From positions 1,736,001 to 1,800,000 of the forward strand of contig JAIXMG010000002.1 in NCBI GenBank assembly GCA_025201345.1: a DNA stretch of 64,000 nt, read 5' to 3'. Positions 59,206 through 64,000 of this stretch are shown here, piece after piece. The notes beneath the pieces were generated by a model. That model saw nothing but the letters and a program-made list of their open reading frames with translations. It ran no database searches and had not been told where the DNA came from. Both the position numbers and the translations under genes were made by a program. This DNA is from Thamnidium elegans. Lineage: Eukaryota; Mucoromycota; Mucoromycetes; Mucorales; Mucoraceae. Within the stretch, counting starts at the first letter, position 1, and each line of letters starts with the position of its first letter.

Positions 59206-60888
59206 ATGCCTATTATTTCAATTGGTCAACATGTAATTAATCGTCTCAAGGAGATTGGGATTGATACTGTGTTTGGCGTACCTGGAGATTTCAATATGCC
59301 TCTATTAGATATAATAGAAGATGATGAAGATCTTACGTTTGGAAGCAACGCTAATGAACTAAACGCTGCTTATGCTGCTGACGGGTACGCTCGTGTTCGC
59401 GGAGCAGGAGCGTTGGTGACTACATTTGGTGTAGGAGAGCTCTCGGCTATCAATGGAATCGCTGGATCGTATTCAGAGAATGTACCTGTCATTCATATTG
59501 TTGGAGCTCCTCGCTTAGCCCAACAAAGGGCTCACCTTTTATTACATCATACGCTAGGCAACGGAGATTACCAAGTGTTCTTTAAAATAGCTAGCATGGT
59601 TACTAAAGCATCCGCTACTCTTACTCTTAAAGATGCAGCATCCGAAATTGATAGAGTGATTCAGACGGCCTTTGTCTGTAAAAGACCAGGTTATCTTGGG
59701 ATTCCAGTAGACTTAATTAATTCGTTGATCGAGGTATCTGCTCATCCTCTTCAGCTCCAGGTCCCAAAGAACCCGGAAAAAATTCAATCGATTGTTCTTC
59801 AGAATATTTTAAATGAATTACAAGTAGCTAAGCATCCGGCAATTATGGTAGATGGATGTATTATTCGATACGGACTAGAAGTTGAAGCAAATGCATTCAT
59901 TGAAAAGTCTGGGTTTCCTACTTTTTCTACGCCGATTGGAAAAGGTGCAGTTAATTGCGAGCTTGATAATTACCGCGGTGTCTACTGCGGCAAGCTATCG
60001 TTGGATGGTATTCAAGAAGAAATTGAAAAGATTGATTTGCTGATTGAGCTTGGGCCTTTTAAAACCGATTTCAATACTGGAAACTTCTCTTACGGTATGG
60101 AGAAAGTGAAGACCATTCAGTTCCATAGTACTGGTACAGTCATTGATTATGCAGAATATCCTGGTGTCTGCATGCAAGAACTATTGCCTCTTTTGACATT
60201 AGCGCTTCCAAAAAATAAGGAACCGACACATCTGGTGCCTCGTGTAAGACCTAGTTCAACAGAAGTTAATGGAACAGAAATTACCCATAACTATTTTTGG
60301 AAAAAAGTACAAGGATATATTGAGCCGAATAGTATCGTTATCTCTGAAGCCGGGACAGCTGTATTTAGTCTGTTTAATATGGAAGCTACCAAGGGTACAA
60401 CATATATTAGTCAAATACTTTGGTGTTCTATTGGGTACTCTGTAGGAGCGGCATTAGGAGCAGGTATGGCGGATAGAAACCGAAGAGTGTATCTATTTGT
60501 TGGTGATGGGTCCTTTCAACTTACAGCACAAGAGGTTTCAGTTTTCATTCGAAAAGGTCTTACACCCGTCATATTTCTTTTGAATAATGATGGGTACCTT
60601 ACAGAAAAGCTCATTAATGGCCCTTATCGTGATTACAATAACATTCCGATGTGGGAGTACAGCAACTCGTTAAAGTATTTCGGAGGCTATTTGGAAACAA
60701 ATAAAACAAATGGGAAGAAGCCGACAGAGATAGGTGTAGAAGCAAAAGTTAGTACACCACAAGAGTTTGAAGATGCTATGAAAATTGTCAGCAAGCAACC
60801 ATTTAAAATTCATTTCTTGGAGGTCGTCATGCCTCAGTTCGATGCGCCCAAAGAATTACAGATATTAGCTAGTGATTTAAAAGGCTAA
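59206..60888 (+). CDS. PDC1: Pyruvate decarboxylase
   Basis: Intronless, 560 aa, the usual length. Converts pyruvate to acetaldehyde and CO2 with thiamine diphosphate and Mg2+, the entry to ethanol fermentation. N-terminal GVPGDFN (Asp28 equivalent), the cofactor-activating Glu in NANELNAAYAADGYAR, and HH in LLLHHTLGNGD. The C-terminal TPP motif is GDGSFQLTAQE...NNDGY, with LTEKL in the place of the yeast TIEKL that supplies the second catalytic Glu. All known catalytic residues are kept. The N-terminus MPIISIGQHVINRL lacks any targeting signal, so cytosolic. The related phenyl- or indole-pyruvate decarboxylases cannot be fully excluded. Confidence 0.93.
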   Translation: MPIISIGQHVINRLKEIGIDTVFGVPGDFNMPLLDIIEDDEDLTFGSNANELNAAYAADGYARVRGAGALVTTFGVGELSAINGIAGSYSENVPVIHIVGAPRLAQQRAHLLLHHTLGNGDYQVFFKIASMVTKASATLTLKDAASEIDRVIQTAFVCKRPGYLGIPVDLINSLIEVSAHPLQLQVPKNPEKIQSIVLQNILNELQVAKHPAIMVDGCIIRYGLEVEANAFIEKSGFPTFSTPIGKGAVNCELDNYRGVYCGKLSLDGIQEEIEKIDLLIELGPFKTDFNTGNFSYGMEKVKTIQFHSTGTVIDYAEYPGVCMQELLPLLTLALPKNKEPTHLVPRVRPSSTEVNGTEITHNYFWKKVQGYIEPNSIVISEAGTAVFSLFNMEATKGTTYISQILWCSIGYSVGAALGAGMADRNRRVYLFVGDGSFQLTAQEVSVFIRKGLTPVIFLLNNDGYLTEKLINGPYRDYNNIPMWEYSNSLKYFGGYLETNKTNGKKPTEIGVEAKVSTPQEFEDAMKIVSKQPFKIHFLEVVMPQFDAPKELQILASDLKG

Positions 60889-62799
60889 AGTTTTTTTTTT
60901 TTTTTATAAATAAAGTTTTTATTGGATCATTTGCATGAATTATTTTAAAAGTGGCACAAATTTCAAATAGAGAAACTTTGACTACTCTTGTTTCATCTGC
61001 TTAGTTTCGTTATTTTAAGTATAGTTATAAGGGTAAGTTGAAACTAGTTCTATGTAGCTTATTTTTTCTCGCGGTAAAAGGTCCGCGTCTCGCGAATATA
61101 TTTTAAGATTGACTGTGTAATATTAGGGTATTTCCAATGAATATTTGCAATACTTTAACGATAATATGATTGGTATACATAGATTTCTATTCAGTGTAAT
61201 AAATGTAACCGTATTAAGTATATGGAAGAAACTAGTTGAACATACACACATACACATATATATACTATTATAATATAAAGATATTTGTTGATTTTTCATG
61301 TATTATTTGGAAGAAAAAAAAAGGTCGCCATACATGCACAATACTTTTTAAGAAAAAGAGGGATACTCTCTTTATCTACCATAGATAAGCAAAATAACGC
61401 ACGGGTACATGTTTTGTTTTTACAGATATAACATAATGTGATGTTATGCACTATTCAGAGTTGATCATACAAGAACTTTATCCTTTTCAGTCTCGTTCAC
61501 TCCTTTTATATTTCACTTATTTGGTAAATCATGTATTTAAAAACGATATCTTTTTTGTATACTGTTACTTTCTATATATATTTGAATGGGGTAAATTTAT
61601 TCTAAATACTAACTATATGAAGAAACGCGAAGGCACACAAAAAAAAATTAAAATAAACAAAAATGAGATGACTTCATTTTTTTTTAAGAATAGGTACTTT
61701 ATATTTGCATAGTGCGTTTAGGGTAGGTATTACCTTGTGATGTAAATGAGTAACAAATATAGTTTATATGTTTGTTTCAGCTCTTACTATGGTCTTTCGT
61801 AATAGAAAGAATAAAACGCGTATATATTAATTGTTAGATATATTAAAGAATAAACAAATGTCATTAAACAATCTAGCTCTTTTGCAATTTAACAAATTTT
61901 TTTTTTAAAGTTTCACGATTAAATGATTGTATTTTGTCGCGGTTCAATTGTTTTTCCCTCTCCAAACAGTTAACATAAAGTAAAAAAAGTTCCAGTTGAT
62001 GGACAGAGCACTAATCAATGTTTTTTCTAAGCCAATATTTTCTTCCCTTTGACAGCAGCATTGCATATAATAAAAAGAAATATGTAAACCACGGAAAGGA
62101 CTTTACCCTAGTTTAGAATAATTAATTTGTAGCTTTTAAAAAAACTGCTAAAAAAAATACTAGCAGTAGTGTTACTTATTTTAATTTTGCATTTGTCCAG
62201 TAGAAGTTGAAATTATCACCTCATTTTTCCCTCTTTTAAACTACGTTCCTGAATATATTCCAGAAAATCTATAGTAGACCTATACCGTTATTTTCTATAG
62301 AATGATATTCTAACAAATAAATTGAGGAACGAAAATACTATGAAACTTGGTCGAGGTCTTTCTATTGACAAAACATTTGTTTACAAGAACCAAAGTAGGT
62401 TATTATACGGCGGAGATGAACCAATGTTTAAGTTTTACATTTGGGGTGGTTAGTGTAACGAGTAGAGTTAGAGTTAATAGATGTAAATACTACCACCAAC
62501 CTAATTTAACACTAGAGATGTATATAAGTATATGTATTTAGTTTTTTCTCTCTCAAGATCCGCCTATCCAAAAAGGTATTTCTAGTATTTTTTTTATAAG
62601 CTATTCATTTATACAGTAGTATAAGTTTTAAGACGGCATGAATTTTATTTATTTATTTAGAATTGCAAGAATTTTTTTTTTTTTTTTTTGGGGTGTACTA
62701 GATGATTTGTGAAAGTAGTTGTGTATATGTACAAAGAAAACGATTAAATACGTTTTAGGGACAGGGAAGTCTTGTGACCCTATCGTATCGTGGAACCGA
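60889..62799. other. 1.9 kb intergenic region
   Basis: 3' ends of the convergent PDC and membrane-protein genes plus AT-rich DNA. Short ORFs (for example 61446-61712, 62347-62541) are compositionally driven. No RNA gene or mobile element recognised. Confidence 0.5.
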
Positions 62800-63291
62800 T
62801 TATTCTTCCGAATAACCAAGTTCGGAAGGTTCTCTAGCGGTTGTAGCATGACGATGATGGAAGAAAGTATCTGACTGCATAGAAGAAGAAGCATCGGCAG
62901 AAGTATGTACGTCAGGATGTGTCAAATGTTTCGAATTGGGTCTATAGGAAGACGTAGGCCGAGGGGATTTATTTACCGTAAAACCTAACAATGCCCTTGG
63001 AATAGGTAAAAGTCCTGCCATTCGACTTGCAGTCCAGAAGGTCAAATTGATTGGCAAAAACATCAAGGTGACCAATAGTTTTTGAGCAGATTTCTTTTGA
63101 TCTTGTTCCATACTGTAATAAAGAAGTTGATCAAGGTCACATACTCTTTTCTCCATCTTTGAAAAGTTTTCTTCGGACCATGAACGAAATGATTTATCTT
63201 TTTTCTCAAACTGTCGTATAGCATTTGATAAGTTTTGAATACTTGGAGTGATACCATTTGCCACCTTACATTTATGTATATATGGTTAGTC

Positions 63292-63325
<34 letters not shown>

Positions 63326-64000
63326 ATTTTATGTTTACTATACCTGCCCAAGGTCTCTTTTTGTAGCAAAAGCTTTTCTTAAACTGTCAAGTTCCTCTTC
63401 CATACATTCTAGCTTTCTTTGTAATACTTCAATTTCACTTTCATTAATTACCATCTCACTTTGTAAAAAGACAGTTCTTTCACGTAACAGAGCCATAACA
63501 TGGATTAAAGGTTTAAGAGTAGCGGCTAGAACAAATACAGTAACATTGAATGTACTCATGTACTTGTCATAGTTGCTTAAAAAATATCGGCTATATTGAA
63601 GAGTATATCCTGCAACAGCAGGAGATATTATGACCCAAACTAGACCTATAATTTCATGTCTCCTTAACTCTTCCTCAACTGATTCTTTTCTTTTGTCTCT
63701 CTTCTTGTTAGAATCCAAGCCCGCTTGGTTGTTATTATTTGTAGCATATTGATGTATCACGCGACGAGATCTTGCAGTATCATAATAAGCCCATGGTACT
63801 AAACAAAAAATAAATTTTTTGGTTATATTAATAAAACAAAAAGAAACTTAATTGTTACATGATAGTTTTTTTTTTTTTTTTTTTTTTACTTACCAGTAAT
63901 CCATTTATAAACATAATATAAAATTAATAAAATCATGATAAAATCACTCCATACTTCTGCACTACCAGCTATAAAAGCACCAAGTGTAGGTATTACTGCC
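62800..64000 (-). CDS. Multi-pass membrane protein with coiled coil, unknown family (5' end outside window)
   Basis: At least three exons. The window-edge exon (64000-63894) reads TLGAFIAGSAEVWSDFIMILLILYY. The next (about 63798-63350) has IGLVWVIISPAVAGYTLQYS and FNVTVFVLAATLKPLIHVMAL as membrane segments, then a coiled coil (about 63460-63360: NESEIEVLQRKLECMEEELD). The last (63258-62800) has a further coiled-coil stretch (FEKKDKSFRSWSEENFSKME), a membrane segment (LLVTLMFLPINLTFWTASRM) and a Ser/His-rich tail. The linker between the first two membrane parts is basic (KKRDKRKE). Family unknown; an organelle-shaping or contact-site role would be a guess. Confidence 0.7.

Noticed and set aside
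19535..61076. Nonamer CTCGCGGTA at 19535, 35645, 47675 and 61068
   Set aside because: Four copies in 64 kb is suggestive, but one is coding and one intronic, with no shared context; left as probable chance.
62347..62541. Small plus-strand ORF
   Set aside because: No ATG at its start and no coding-like composition.

Overview
The window is AT-rich eukaryotic DNA with short GT-AG introns (about 45-90 nt), compact protein genes and long homopolymer-rich gaps. The gene content is that of a filamentous early-diverging fungus: Drs2-type flippase, Sso-type syntaxin, fungal glucosylceramide synthase, Ecl1-type zinc protein, GPI-anchored Ser/Thr-rich wall protein, MAM33 and pyruvate decarboxylase. The best guess is Mucoromycota, probably Mucorales. 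The species cannot be told. No tRNA, rRNA or CRISPR was recognised.

Layout. 1-8403 (-) is one very large gene: ankyrin repeats, then a WGR domain and the start of a PARP regulatory domain, cut by the left edge. Its promoter carries two X-box (RFX-type) sites. 8645-12716 is a 4.07 kb mobile element with ~430 bp terminal inverted repeats. It contains a spliced non-transposase gene of unknown family, which is interrupted by a 464 bp MITE with an 8 bp target duplication. 13174-14151 (-) is a GPI-anchored wall protein and 17036-17506 (-) an Ecl1-type protein. 17.5-23.6 kb is nearly empty. 23617-24018 (+) is a C2 protein. 25686-27097 (-) is glucosylceramide synthase and 27301-28342 (-) is MAM33.

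28.6-34.8 kb is a cluster of four alpha/beta hydrolase paralogues: one dead, three intact, two sharing a near-identical 5' tract. 35373-39774 (-) is the Drs2 flippase, 39986-40522 (-) a TMEM128 protein, 41504-42066 (+) a small unknown gene, 42424-43933 (+) a syntaxin and 44224-45840 (-) a LIM protein. 47061-48777 (+) is a GT2-like glycosyltransferase, followed by a decayed ORF, 50036-52146 (+) a TM9SF/nonaspanin and 52298-53964 (+) a DUF676 lipase. A ~1.3 kb insertion follows, flanked by 135 bp copies of the lipase gene's own 3' end; it carries a second, truncated copy of the MITE. The window ends with an SDR (-), PUS1 (-), pyruvate decarboxylase (+) and a partial membrane/coiled-coil protein (-).

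Several genes serve the secretory and membrane system (flippase, syntaxin, nonaspanin, TMEM128, glucosylceramide synthase, GPI protein), but they are independent transcription units. The most unusual material is the mobile DNA at 8.6-12.7 kb and 53.8-55.4 kb and the X-box pair in front of the PARP-type gene.
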